Assembly (NCBI RefSeq): GCF_000152745.1
Contig: NZ_CH672428.1
Location: forward strand, 1,999,327 to 2,063,326
Source of the DNA: Oceanicaulis sp. HTCC2633
GTDB taxonomy: Bacteria > Pseudomonadota > Alphaproteobacteria > Caulobacterales > Maricaulaceae
Direction: 5' to 3'
DNA length: 64,000 nucleotides
The position numbers and the translations under genes are program-made. Of the stretch, positions 1-10,079 are shown in pieces. Below the pieces are notes generated by a model. That model did not search any database and was not told the DNA's origin. It worked only from the letters and a program-made list of their open reading frames with translations. The first letter of the stretch is position 1, and each line of letters begins with the position of its first letter.

Positions 1-519
1 TGCGACACCTTCTCGGGCCTGCCGGTGCCGCGCTTCGTCTCGCTGAAATTCAACGAGACCCGCGGGCGCGCCGGCCCCTCCTTCACCCATCCCGTCGCCT
101 GGCTCTATCAGCGCAAGGGCCTGCCCATGGAAGTGGTTGCGGAAACCCCGGACTGGCGCCGGGTGCGCGATCCCGAGGGCGAGGAGGTGTGGATGCACCG
201 GCGCACCCTGACAGGCCGCCGCTCGGTCTGGGCCAGCGAAGCGACCCGCCTGCTGTCGCGACCCGATACAGACGCCTCCCTGATCGCCGACGTGGAAGCG
301 GGAGCCGTGCTCTGGCTTGAACGCTGCCGCGCCGGCTGGTGCCGTCTGGAAGCGGATGATCGCCGCGGCTGGGCGCGCGCAGACGCCTTCTGGGGCGTCT
401 ATCCGGAAGAGACCCAGCCGAGCCCCGCGCTTGAGGGGGAACAAGCGTCATGCTACCGCTCTGCGTCTGAACCAGACGTGCTGGGGGCGGACCCGGACAA
501 TTCCGCTTCAGCCGACTGA
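1..519 (+). CDS. SH3-like domain protein, 5' end outside window
   Basis: The reading frame is open from base 1, so the true start lies before the window. The visible 172 residues carry two SH3-like segments: one around VSLKFNETRGRAGPS, WLYQRKGLPMEVV and WRRVRDPEGEEVWMH, and a second around LLSRPDTDASLIADVEAG and GWCRLEADDRRGWARADAFWG. This matches bacterial SH3 proteins (SH3_4/DUF1058 type), usually exported and thought to bind the cell wall. The last 30 or so residues are polar and low-complexity. No signal peptide can be checked because the N-terminus is missing. A 114-bp spacer with no obvious terminator separates it from fabA. The family is fairly sure; the function is not known. Confidence 0.75.
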   Translation, partial: CDTFSGLPVPRFVSLKFNETRGRAGPSFTHPVAWLYQRKGLPMEVVAETPDWRRVRDPEGEEVWMHRRTLTGRRSVWASEATRLLSRPDTDASLIADVEAGAVLWLERCRAGWCRLEADDRRGWARADAFWGVYPEETQPSPALEGEQASCYRSASEPDVLGADPDNSASAD

Positions 520-633
520 CGGATCTGAACCCAGGATGAGAGCCTGGCGCAGTGCGGACCCCGTGCAGCGCTGGCGCGTTCGCCGCAACTCCCGACCCCG
601 GCGCAGTTTTGCCGGACCGGCTCGACGGACCCC

Positions 634-1170
634 ATGACAGACCAAAAAAACAGTTACGATTACAATGACCTGATCGCCTGCGGCAAAGGTGAACTCTTTG
701 GTGAGGGCAACGCCCAGCTGCCCCTGCCGCCCATGCTGATGTTTGATCGCATCACCGAGATCACCGCCGAGGGCGGCGCGCACGGCAAAGGCGTTCTGGT
801 CGCCGAACTCGATGTGAACCCCGATCTGTGGTTCTTCGACTGCCATTTCCAGGGCGATCCGGTGATGCCCGGTTGCCTGGGGCTCGACGCGATGTGGCAG
901 CTTGTGGGCTTCTTCCTGGGCTGGACCGGCGCGCCGGGCAAGGGCCGCGCGCTCGGCGTGGGCGAGGTGAAATTCACCGGTCAGGTGCCGCCCAGCGTCA
1001 AACAGGTTCGCTATGTCATTGATCTCAAGCGTGTGATCAATCGTCGCCTTGTGCTCGGCATCGCCGATGGTCACGTAGAGGCGGACGGTCAGACCATCTA
1101 CACCGCAAAAGACCTGCGGGTGGGCCTGTTCCGGCCTGAAGAGATCAACAATGGCGGAGGACAAGCATGA
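634..1170 (+). CDS. fabA: 3-hydroxydecanoyl-ACP dehydratase/isomerase FabA
   Basis: FabA dehydrates 3-hydroxydecanoyl-ACP and isomerises trans-2- to cis-3-decenoyl-ACP, the branch point of unsaturated fatty acid synthesis in the cytoplasm. The 178-residue protein has the usual length. The hot-dog active site is visible in [20 protein letters not shown], with catalytic His71 and Asp85. Its last codons overlap the start of fabB by four bases (ATGA), so the two are translationally coupled. Together they mark the anaerobic FabA/FabB route. No fabI follows here, although an enoyl reductase gene often sits beside these genes in relatives. Confidence 0.97.
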   Translation: MTDQKNSYDYNDLIACGKGELFGEGNAQLPLPPMLMFDRITEITAEGGAHGKGVLVAELDVNPDLWFFDCHFQGDPVMPGCLGLDAMWQLVGFFLGWTGAPGKGRALGVGEVKFTGQVPPSVKQVRYVIDLKRVINRRLVLGIADGHVEADGQTIYTAKDLRVGLFRPEEINNGGGQA

Positions 1171-2381
1171 GGCGTGTCGTCGTAACCGGTATCGGCATCG
1201 TTTCATCCATTGGCGACAACGCACAGGAAGTCGCGGCCAGCCTGAAAGCGGGCAAGTCGGGCGTCATTGCTGCGCCGGAATACGCCGAGCTGGGCTTCAA
1301 GTGTCAGGTGCACGCGCGTCCCAAGGCCGATCCGGCCGAGCATGTGGACAAGCGCGCCTATCGCTTCATGGGTGAAGGCGCTGGCTGGGCCTACATGTCC
1401 ATGCAGCAGGCCATTGCGGATGCAGGGCTTGAGGAAAGCGACGTCTCCAACGAGCGCACCGGCCTGATCGTGGGCACGGGCGGTCCGTCTGTCGAGGCGA
1501 TCGTGAAGGCCGCCGACATCACCCGCGAGAAGGGCCCCAAGCGGATCGGTCCGTTCGCGGTGCCCAAGGCCATGTGCTCGACCGGCTCGGCGACCCTCGC
1601 CACCCCGTTCAAGATCAAGGGCCTGAACTATTCGATCAGCTCGGCCTGCACCACGTCCCTGCACTGCATGGGCGCGGCCGCCGAGCAGATCCAGTGGGGC
1701 AAGCAGGACGTGATGTTCGCAGGGGGCGGCGAAGAGCTGCACTGGGCGCTATCGAACCTGTTTGACGCCATGGGCGCCATGAGCTCGAACTATAACGACA
1801 GCCCGTCTGTGGCCTCGCGCGCGTTCGACAAGAACCGCGACGGCTTCGTCATTGCCGGCGGCGCGGGCATTGTGGTGCTCGAAGAGTATGAGCGGGCGAA
1901 AGCGCGCGGCGCGACCATCTACGCTGAAGTGCTCGGCTATGGCGCGACGTCTGACGGCCATGACATGGTCCAGCCGTCCGGCGAAGGCGCGGCGCGCTGC
2001 ATGCAGATTGCGCTGAAAGAAGCCAAGGGCCGCACCATCGACTACATCAACCCGCACGCCACTTCCACGCCCGTGGGCGATGTAAAGGAGGCCGAGGGCC
2101 TGCGCGCCGTGTTCGGCAAGGATGTCCCGGCCCTGTCCGCGACCAAGTCCATGTCCGGCCACTCCCTGGGCGCCGCGGGCGTGCAGGAAGCGATCTATTC
2201 GTTGCTGATGATGAAAGAGGGCTTCATCGCCCCCTCCATCAATATCGACGAGATGGATCCCGAACTCGCCGATCTGCCCATCGTCACCGAGACGAAACAG
2301 GCCGAGCTCAACACCGTGCTGTCGAACTCCTTCGGCTTTGGCGGCACCAACGGCACCATCATTCTGGGCCGCCCGGACTAG
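1167..2381 (+). CDS. fabB: beta-ketoacyl-ACP synthase I FabB
   Basis: FabB condenses malonyl-ACP with the cis-3-decenoyl-ACP made by FabA and so keeps the double bond during chain elongation. The 404-residue thiolase-fold protein shows the Cys-His-His triad: Cys161 in [12 protein letters not shown], His297 in [12 protein letters not shown] and His332 in [12 protein letters not shown]. The C-terminal glycine-rich [10 protein letters not shown] is also present. The start is fixed by the ATGA overlap with fabA. A strong terminator follows 20 bp after the stop, so the operon appears to end here. Confidence 0.97.
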   Translation: MRRVVVTGIGIVSSIGDNAQEVAASLKAGKSGVIAAPEYAELGFKCQVHARPKADPAEHVDKRAYRFMGEGAGWAYMSMQQAIADAGLEESDVSNERTGLIVGTGGPSVEAIVKAADITREKGPKRIGPFAVPKAMCSTGSATLATPFKIKGLNYSISSACTTSLHCMGAAAEQIQWGKQDVMFAGGGEELHWALSNLFDAMGAMSSNYNDSPSVASRAFDKNRDGFVIAGGAGIVVLEEYERAKARGATIYAEVLGYGATSDGHDMVQPSGEGAARCMQIALKEAKGRTIDYINPHATSTPVGDVKEAEGLRAVFGKDVPALSATKSMSGHSLGAAGVQEAIYSLLMMKEGFIAPSINIDEMDPELADLPIVTETKQAELNTVLSNSFGFGGTNGTIILGRPD

Positions 2382-2401
2382 GGCTGCACCAGCGCCAAAC
2401 G

Positions 2402-2434
2402 AAAACCCCGGCTCGAAAGGCCGGGGTTTTTTGT
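2402..2434. terminator. bidirectional intrinsic terminator between fabB and oxyR
   Basis: An inverted repeat AAAACCCCGGC / GCCGGGGTTTT with a short loop is followed by a T-run on the plus strand and preceded by an A-run. It lies between the convergent ends of fabB and oxyR and can serve both. Confidence 0.9.
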
Positions 2435-2439
2435 GTCTC

Positions 2440-3354
2440 CTAACCCTTCAGCGCCTCTCGCACGGCATCGGCCAGCATGCGCGCCTCGTGCTCACGGGCG
2501 CTGCCCTTGCGCCAGGCGACGCCGATTTCCCGTCCGGCAACCGGCGGGTCGAACGGGCGGATGGCGAGATCGAGCCGGTCGGCCAGACCCGCATCAATGG
2601 CCAGTTTGGGAAGCAGGGTCGCGCCCAGCCCCGATTTCACCATCTGCACCAGCGTATGAAGCGAGGTGGCGGCGAAGTCGGACCGGGCGTCGTTGGTGTC
2701 GGGCTTGCTGGCCGAACACACCGCAAGCGCGTGATCACGCAGGCAATGGCCGTCCTCCAGCAGCAGGAGCGGCTCATCCGCCAGCATGGCCGGATTGAGC
2801 TTGTCGACCTTCGCCAGGCGATGATCCGGCGTGGCGGCGAACAGGAACTCGTCTTCCAGCAGCCCTGTGGTCTCGATGCCGGGCGCATCATAGGGCAGGG
2901 CGATGAGCGCCGCGTCCAGACGGCGATCCTTGAGCGCCTCAACCAGCCGATGGGTCAGGTCCTCGCGCAGGAAGAGTTCCAGCTTGGGATAATGCTCGCG
3001 CAGGCTGGGCAGGGCCTTGGGCAGGAGGAAGGGCGCAATGGTGGGAATCACCCCCAGACGGAACGGGCCGGACAGCGGCTCGCCCGCCGCCCGAGCCACA
3101 TGGACAAGATCTTCCGCTTCGGTCAGCACGATCCGGGCGCGCGCCACCGCCGCCTCCCCGGCCGGCGTCAGGGCCGCGCCCCGAGCGCCGCGCTCGACCA
3201 GGGTCGCGCCGAGAATGGTCTCGAGCTCCTTAATGCCGGCGGACAGGGTGGGCTGGGTGACGTGGGCGGCTTCGGCGGCGCGGGAGAACGAGCCATGCTC
3301 GGCCAGCGCAAGAAGGAAGGTGAGTTGTCGAAGCGTGGGCAGGTGGCTGCTCAT
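2440..3354 (-). CDS. oxyR: LysR-type peroxide regulator OxyR
   Basis: This 304-residue LysR regulator has an N-terminal winged helix (LRQLTFLLALAEHGSFSRAA, then THPTLSAG-like VTQPTLSAGIKELE) and a C-terminal sensor domain. Cys204 and Cys213, nine residues apart in EDGHCLRDHALAVC, match the redox pair Cys199/Cys208 of E. coli OxyR, which separates it from ordinary LysR proteins. It lies 71 bp downstream of katG on the same strand and close to ahpC/ahpD, its expected targets. It probably binds the repeated boxes in the katG-ahpC spacer (inference). Confidence 0.93.
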   Translation of the reverse strand: MSSHLPTLRQLTFLLALAEHGSFSRAAEAAHVTQPTLSAGIKELETILGATLVERGARGAALTPAGEAAVARARIVLTEAEDLVHVARAAGEPLSGPFRLGVIPTIAPFLLPKALPSLREHYPKLELFLREDLTHRLVEALKDRRLDAALIALPYDAPGIETTGLLEDEFLFAATPDHRLAKVDKLNPAMLADEPLLLLEDGHCLRDHALAVCSASKPDTNDARSDFAATSLHTLVQMVKSGLGATLLPKLAIDAGLADRLDLAIRPFDPPVAGREIGVAWRKGSAREHEARMLADAVREALKG

Positions 3355-3384
3355 TCGGCGTCCTGATCGGCTGGTTCAGATAAA

Positions 3385-3416
3385 GCAGGAGCGCCCCCTG
3401 ACCCAGGGAGCGCTCC
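3385..3416 (-). terminator. probable katG terminator
   Basis: GGAGCGC...GCGCTCC flanks an inner CCCTG/CAGGG pair, giving a long hairpin with one mismatch and a three-base loop, just past the katG stop. On the minus strand it is followed by a weak T-containing tail. It may attenuate rather than fully stop transcription into oxyR. Confidence 0.6.
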
Positions 3417-3425
3417 AACGAGGGT

Positions 3426-5874
<2,449 letters not shown>

Positions 5875-5961
5875 CTTGCCCTCATATCCATTGGCGTCGA
5901 AGGGCGGACCCCGAACCAACCGCCCTCGTCCGAGTTTTCAATCCTGCCAGGAGAGACACAC

Positions 5962-6507
5962 ATGCTGGGTATTGGCGACAAGCTCCCCGAATTCGAAGTC
6001 GTCGGCGTGAAGCCGAAATTCAATCAGCACGAAGAAAATGGCGAGTCCGCTTTCGAGCCGATCACCAACGAGTCCTTCCCGGGCAAGTGGAAAGTCATCG
6101 TCTTCTATCCGAAAGACTTCACCTTCGTCTGCCCGACCGAGATCGTGGCCTTCGCGAACCTGGAAGACGAGTTCGCTGATCGCGACGCCGTCGTGATGAC
6201 CGGCTCGACCGACAACGAGTTCTCCAAGCTCGGCTGGCGTCGTGAGCACCAGGACCTGAAGGGCCTGAACCAGTGGCAGTTCGCTGACACCACCGGTTCT
6301 CTGGTCGATGGTCTGGGCGTGCGCTCCCCCGAGGGCGTGGCCTACCGCTACACCTACATTGTCGATCCCGATGGCGTCATCCAGCACGTCTATGCGACCA
6401 ACCTCAATGTCGGCCGCAACCCAGACGACACCCTGCGTGTTCTGGATGCCCTTCAGACCGACGAGCTGTGCCCGTGCAACCGTCAGGCTGGCGGCGACAC
6501 GCTCTAA
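5962..6507 (+). CDS. ahpC: peroxiredoxin AhpC
   Basis: AhpC reduces hydrogen peroxide and organic peroxides at a peroxidatic cysteine. The 181-residue protein has Cys57 in [10 protein letters not shown] and a C-terminal Cys170-Pro-Cys172 motif in DELCPCN. That ending resembles the AhpC type of Mycobacterium that is recharged by AhpD rather than by AhpF, and ahpD follows 200 bp downstream, consistent with such a pair. An AGGAGAG ribosome binding site precedes the ATG. No ahpF is present in the window. Confidence 0.96.
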   Translation: MLGIGDKLPEFEVVGVKPKFNQHEENGESAFEPITNESFPGKWKVIVFYPKDFTFVCPTEIVAFANLEDEFADRDAVVMTGSTDNEFSKLGWRREHQDLKGLNQWQFADTTGSLVDGLGVRSPEGVAYRYTYIVDPDGVIQHVYATNLNVGRNPDDTLRVLDALQTDELCPCNRQAGGDTL

Positions 6508-6524
6508 GTCGAACGCACCGAAGT

Positions 6525-6548
6525 CGGGCGGCCCTTGCGGGCCGTCCG
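6525..6548 (+). other. hairpin between ahpC and ahpD
   Basis: CGGGCGGCCC and GGGCCGTCCG form a 10-bp stem with a TTGC loop, 17 bp after the ahpC stop. There is no T-run, so it is not a standard terminator. It may stabilise the ahpC transcript or lower ahpD expression relative to ahpC. Confidence 0.6.
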
Positions 6549-6706
6549 ATGACGGCCAGCCCCGCTACGTTCATGGTCCGCCATGGGCGCAGCCGGACCG
6601 GCCGCCCAATGTCCCCCGCCCGAACCTATCCCCCCATCTGGTGACGGGCGCTTCTGCCCTGCCGGACGGCCGGTCCAAACCCTTTGCAAGCATGAAAGGA
6701 CGCGCC

Positions 6707-7237
6707 ATGAGCCTTGACGCCCTGAAAAACCGCCTCCCCGACCACGCCAAGGACATCAAGCTGAATCTCAGCTCCCTGGCCCGCGAAACCGTTCTGGACG
6801 ACCAGAAGAAATACGGTGTTTTCCTGGCGTCCGCCTATGCCGTCGGCGAGCGTGAAACCCTCAACGACATCATCTCCGAGGTCGAGGACAAGCTCTCCGC
6901 CGAAGCGCTGAGCGCCGCCAAGGCCGCCGCTTCGATCATGGGCATGAACAATGTGTTCTACCGCTTCAACCACCTGGTCTCCGCCAGCGATTACAAGACC
7001 ATGCCGGCCAAGCTGCGCATGAACGTCATCGGCAATCCGGGCGTCGACAAGGCCGATTTCGAGCTGTGGTCTCTCGCCGTTTCCGCCATCAATGGCTGCG
7101 GCATGTGCATTGACGCGCATGAACACGAACTGCGCAAGGCCGGTCTGACCACCGAGCAGATCCAGGCCGCTGTCCGCATCGCGTCCGTGGTGAACGCGGC
7201 CGCCGCCGTCATCCGGGCCGAAGCCGCGCTCGGCTAG
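6707..7237 (+). CDS. ahpD: alkyl hydroperoxide reductase partner AhpD
   Basis: AhpD is a carboxymuconolactone-decarboxylase-fold disulphide reductase that passes electrons to AhpC. With the start at 6707, after an AAAGGA ribosome binding site, it is 176 residues, the usual size. The active site is [16 protein letters not shown], with Cys131, Cys134 and His138, and the upstream acid is Glu119 in ADFELW. An in-frame ATG at 6692 has no good ribosome binding site. The gene follows ahpC and is closed by a strong terminator, so ahpC-ahpD is probably one unit. Confidence 0.95.
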   Translation: MSLDALKNRLPDHAKDIKLNLSSLARETVLDDQKKYGVFLASAYAVGERETLNDIISEVEDKLSAEALSAAKAAASIMGMNNVFYRFNHLVSASDYKTMPAKLRMNVIGNPGVDKADFELWSLAVSAINGCGMCIDAHEHELRKAGLTTEQIQAAVRIASVVNAAAAVIRAEAALG

Positions 7238-7264
7238 GCGCCGCCGCTCACGATCTCTCCTGGG

Positions 7265-7306
7265 CCCGCCGGGCGGTCGCGCAAGGCCGTCACGGCGGGT
7301 TTTTTT
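7265..7306 (+). terminator. intrinsic terminator after ahpD
   Basis: CCCGCCG pairs with CGGCGGG around an inner GC-rich loop and is followed by seven Ts, 28 bp past the ahpD stop. Confidence 0.88.
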
Positions 7307-7331
7307 GTTCACACGCCTTGGAAACGGCATT

Positions 7332-7360
7332 TTGACAGGGCCTGAACAAGTCCGTATCCT
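7332..7360 (+). promoter_or_regulatory. sigma-70 type promoter of the 7367 gene
   Basis: TTGACA at 7332-7337 and TATCCT at 7355-7360 are spaced by exactly 17 bp. The expected transcription start falls on or next to the A of the ATG at 7367, so the message may be leaderless; no Shine-Dalgarno is present. Confidence 0.75.
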
Positions 7361-7366
7361 GAGCAT

Positions 7367-7672
7367 ATGTCCTATCAGCCCGACCAATCCGAAACAGCCC
7401 GCCGGGAGCGGGATTCAGGCTCGGTGAACCGGGCCTGGCGCTGGTTTTCGGAAGCCACGATCCGGACCGCGGAAAGTTATCGCGATCTCAGCTGGCGCGT
7501 GGTGATCGGTCATGTGGTCATGGCCAGCGTGCTGGTGGTCCTGTCGCGACTCAACCCGGCTCTGCCCACCGCGCCCTGGATGCTGATCATCGGCGTGTTC
7601 TGGCTCGTCTATGGCGTGCGCATGGGCGTGCTGAAGGCTGTCGGCCAGGCGGCCCGTGAATCCGAATTGTGA
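7367..7672 (+). CDS. small two-helix membrane protein, unknown function
   Basis: This 101-residue protein begins with a polar segment of about 45 residues. It then has two hydrophobic stretches, VVIGHVVMASVLVVLS and PWMLIIGVFWLVYGV, which should form a helical hairpin in the inner membrane. I do not recognise the family. A near-consensus promoter ends six bases before the ATG, so translation probably starts on a leaderless message. It is followed 100 bp later by the symporter gene but is likely its own unit. Confidence 0.65.
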   Translation: MSYQPDQSETARRERDSGSVNRAWRWFSEATIRTAESYRDLSWRVVIGHVVMASVLVVLSRLNPALPTAPWMLIIGVFWLVYGVRMGVLKAVGQAARESEL

Positions 7673-7772
7673 TTGATTTCTGATAACCCTACGGCGTCAG
7701 ATCGTTGACCTCCTCGCATCCGGGCTTAGGCTGGCGCGGTTCTGATATGAGAGCCGCCGGGGAGGGGCCTGT

Positions 7773-9095
7773 ATGAGAGGTTGGTTTAAGATCGCGCTCT
7801 GGCAGCGCGTGCTCGGCGCGCTCGTGATCGGCGTTATTTTCGGCGGCATTCTGAGCCGGATCATGGGCGGGGAAGCCGCCGCAGACTGGCTCGAGACCTT
7901 CATCAAACCGGTCGGCGATCTCTTCATCAACCTGATCCGGATGCTCATCGTCCCGCTGATCCTGACCACGCTGGTCTCCGGCGTGGTGGCGCTGGGCGAT
8001 CCCAAGAAGCTGGGCTCCATCGGTCTGAAGACCATGGCCCTCTATTTCGCCACCACCTTCTTCGCCAACATCATCGGCATCATTTTCGGCCTGCTGTTCA
8101 AGCCCGGAGAAGGCGTGGATCTGGGCGGAGCAGACGCCGTGCCGGTGTCGCGCGAGGCGCCGACGCTGGTCGAACGCCTTCTGGGCATCGTGCCGGACAA
8201 TCCCATCGCGGCGCTGGCGGACGGCGACGTGCTGGCGATCATCTTCTTCGCCGTCCTGCTGGGCGTCGGCATCCTGATGGCCGGTCGCGAGGGCAAGCTG
8301 GTGGGTGATCTGTTCACCCAGGCCGCCAATGTGATCCTGAAAGTCACCCATCTTGTCATGGAAGTGGCGCCCTTCGGCGTCTTCGCGCTGGTCGCCCACA
8401 CTGTTGCTTCGCAAGGGTTCGAGGCGCTGGCCGCCATCGCCGTGCTGATCGCGGCGGTCTATGTGGGCCTCATCACCCACGCCGTGCTGGTCTATGGCGG
8501 CTTCATCCGCTTCGTGCTCGGCCTGCCGGTGATGAACTTCCTGCGCGGCATGCTCGACGCCATCGCGGTGGCCTATTCCACTGCCTCCTCGAGCGCCACC
8601 CTGCCGGTGACCATCGCCAACGCCAGCGAGAATCTCGGCGTCAAACGCTCCATTGCGGGCTCGGTCCTGCCGCTGGGCGCGACCATCAACATGGACGGCA
8701 CGGCGCTCTATCTCGGCATTCTGGCGCTCTTCACGGCCCAGGCCTTCGGCTATGACCTGACGCTGGCGAACTATTTCCTGATCGCCTTCACCGCCTCCAT
8801 CGTCTCGATCGGCGCGGCCGGCATTCCGTCCGCCTCGCTCTTCCTGCTGGCGATCGTGCTCGACACCTTCGGCGTCAGCGCCGAGCAGGTGGCGATCATT
8901 GTGGGCTTCATCCTGCCGGTGGACCGGATCATGGACATGGCCCGCACCGCGCTCAACGTCACGGGCGACGCCACCGTGGCGACCGCTGTGGCCAAATGGG
9001 AAGGCGAGCTGGATGAAGACTGCTATCGCCATCCCGCCGACCAGCCGTATGAGCCGAAAACCACGCCGGACGTGGCCGACGCTGACCGGGACTAG
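7773..9095 (+). CDS. dicarboxylate/amino acid:cation symporter (DAACS family)
   Basis: This 440-residue protein is a secondary transporter of the GltP/DctA (SLC1-like) family that couples uptake of acidic amino acids or C4-dicarboxylates to sodium or protons. The serine-rich hairpin AYSTASSSATLPVT and the helix-7 motif GATINMDGTALY are both present. There are about eight hydrophobic segments and two re-entrant loops. A GGGGAGGGG ribosome binding site lies before the ATG, and a possible promoter (TTGACC...TAGGCT) lies at 7705-7732. Glutamate, aspartate and dicarboxylates cannot be separated by eye. The next gene starts 6 bp after its stop. Confidence 0.93.
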   Translation: MRGWFKIALWQRVLGALVIGVIFGGILSRIMGGEAAADWLETFIKPVGDLFINLIRMLIVPLILTTLVSGVVALGDPKKLGSIGLKTMALYFATTFFANIIGIIFGLLFKPGEGVDLGGADAVPVSREAPTLVERLLGIVPDNPIAALADGDVLAIIFFAVLLGVGILMAGREGKLVGDLFTQAANVILKVTHLVMEVAPFGVFALVAHTVASQGFEALAAIAVLIAAVYVGLITHAVLVYGGFIRFVLGLPVMNFLRGMLDAIAVAYSTASSSATLPVTIANASENLGVKRSIAGSVLPLGATINMDGTALYLGILALFTAQAFGYDLTLANYFLIAFTASIVSIGAAGIPSASLFLLAIVLDTFGVSAEQVAIIVGFILPVDRIMDMARTALNVTGDATVATAVAKWEGELDEDCYRHPADQPYEPKTTPDVADADRD

Positions 9096-9101
9096 GCTGC
9101 G

Positions 9102-9704
9102 ATGCGCTCAAGCCGCATCCGTCTGATCGAGATCATCGTGGCGGTCGCCGTCACGATCATCTCGGTCGCCTCGCTGTTTGTGGCGGTGTTTCAGGGCGTG
9201 GTCATGCAGCGCCAGCTGGAAGCCAGCGTGCTGCCCATCCCAACCATCGCCCACGGCAATTACGACAGCGAGGCTCAGCTCTATCGGGTGAGCTACACCA
9301 TCGGCAATCGCGGCCTCGGCCCTGTTGATATCCGCTGGGTGCATTTCATCCACGAGGACATCGTCTATCCCCGCCCTCAAGCGTTTTTTCTCAGCCTCGT
9401 TGAAGGCCATGACGCCGACCCCGAGGGCCGGTTCGACACTTTGCAGCGCATTTTTGAGGACAATCAGGTGCTCACCAGCCCGGTTGCGCCTGTGCTTCTG
9501 GCGCCCGATGACGAAAACAGCTTTCTCGTCTTCACGCGTCCCGCCGAGGACTCGCCCGATCGCACCTATTGGGAGCGTCTGAACGACGCCCGCTGGGAAA
9601 CCGAAGTGCTGGTTTGCTATTGCTCGGTCTTTGACCAGTGCTGGATCGGACGCTTCCCCCAGAACCAGCGCGACCGCGTGCGCAGCTGTGAGCAGGACAG
9701 GTAA
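9102..9704 (+). CDS. membrane-anchored protein of the CYCSVxDxCW family, unknown function
   Basis: One N-terminal membrane helix (residues about 8-31) is followed by a soluble domain of about 165 residues, probably in the periplasm. The domain ends in EVLVCYCSVFDQCWIGRFPQ and has a final Cys near the C-terminus. The same layout and signature occur in the protein at 25004-25561: helix, QGxVM, ASVxP, NxGxGP, then VCYCSVxDxCW. The two are therefore paralogues. The clustered cysteines suggest a disulphide or metal site, but no function is known to me. The gene lies 6 bp after the symporter and may be co-transcribed. Confidence 0.7.
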   Translation: MRSSRIRLIEIIVAVAVTIISVASLFVAVFQGVVMQRQLEASVLPIPTIAHGNYDSEAQLYRVSYTIGNRGLGPVDIRWVHFIHEDIVYPRPQAFFLSLVEGHDADPEGRFDTLQRIFEDNQVLTSPVAPVLLAPDDENSFLVFTRPAEDSPDRTYWERLNDARWETEVLVCYCSVFDQCWIGRFPQNQRDRVRSCEQDR

Positions 9705-9758
9705 TCCGAACCGCCTGCCTTCCCGTATGTCCTTGTGAAGCACGTACAGGAGCGGGAC

Positions 9759-10079
9759 ATGACCACAGGCTTTCGGATTATCGCGGCCCTGGGCGCTATC
9801 GCCCTCGCCTTCGCCATCGTCTGGGCAGGGATGACCGCCGGGCAGTCGCTCTCCGAAGCGGTGGGCTGGCTGGTGTCCGAGCCCTGGGGCGTGGTCAGCC
9901 TGATCGATCTCTATCTCGGCTTTGTGCTGATCGCGATCCTGATCTGGGTGTTTGAGCCCAACAAGCTGATTGCGCTTGCCTTCATCCTGCCCCTGCCGAT
10001 CCTCGGCAATGTCTGGAGCGCGGTCTGGCTGGCCTGGCGACTGGGCGCGCTGATCAACCGGCGGCGCGCAGGCGACTGA
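9759..10079 (+). CDS. small multi-helix membrane protein (DUF1475-like)
   Basis: With the ATG at 9759, after AGGAGCGG, the product is 106 residues. A GTG eight codons upstream is less likely. Three hydrophobic segments (RIIAALGAIALAFAIVW, LYLGFVLIAILIWVF, IALAFILPLPILGNVWSAVW) indicate an inner-membrane protein. The middle and C-terminal motif IDLYLGF...WVFEPNK...LGNVWSAVWLAWR resembles DUF1475/DUF2834-type small membrane proteins. Its stop abuts the stop of the convergent chemoreceptor gene with no terminator between. Confidence 0.6.
   Translation: MTTGFRIIAALGAIALAFAIVWAGMTAGQSLSEAVGWLVSEPWGVVSLIDLYLGFVLIAILIWVFEPNKLIALAFILPLPILGNVWSAVWLAWRLGALINRRRAGD

Noticed and set aside
7689-9032. A 447-codon minus-strand frame rich in His, Asp and Glu.
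   Set aside because: It is antisense to the DAACS symporter and has no family features.
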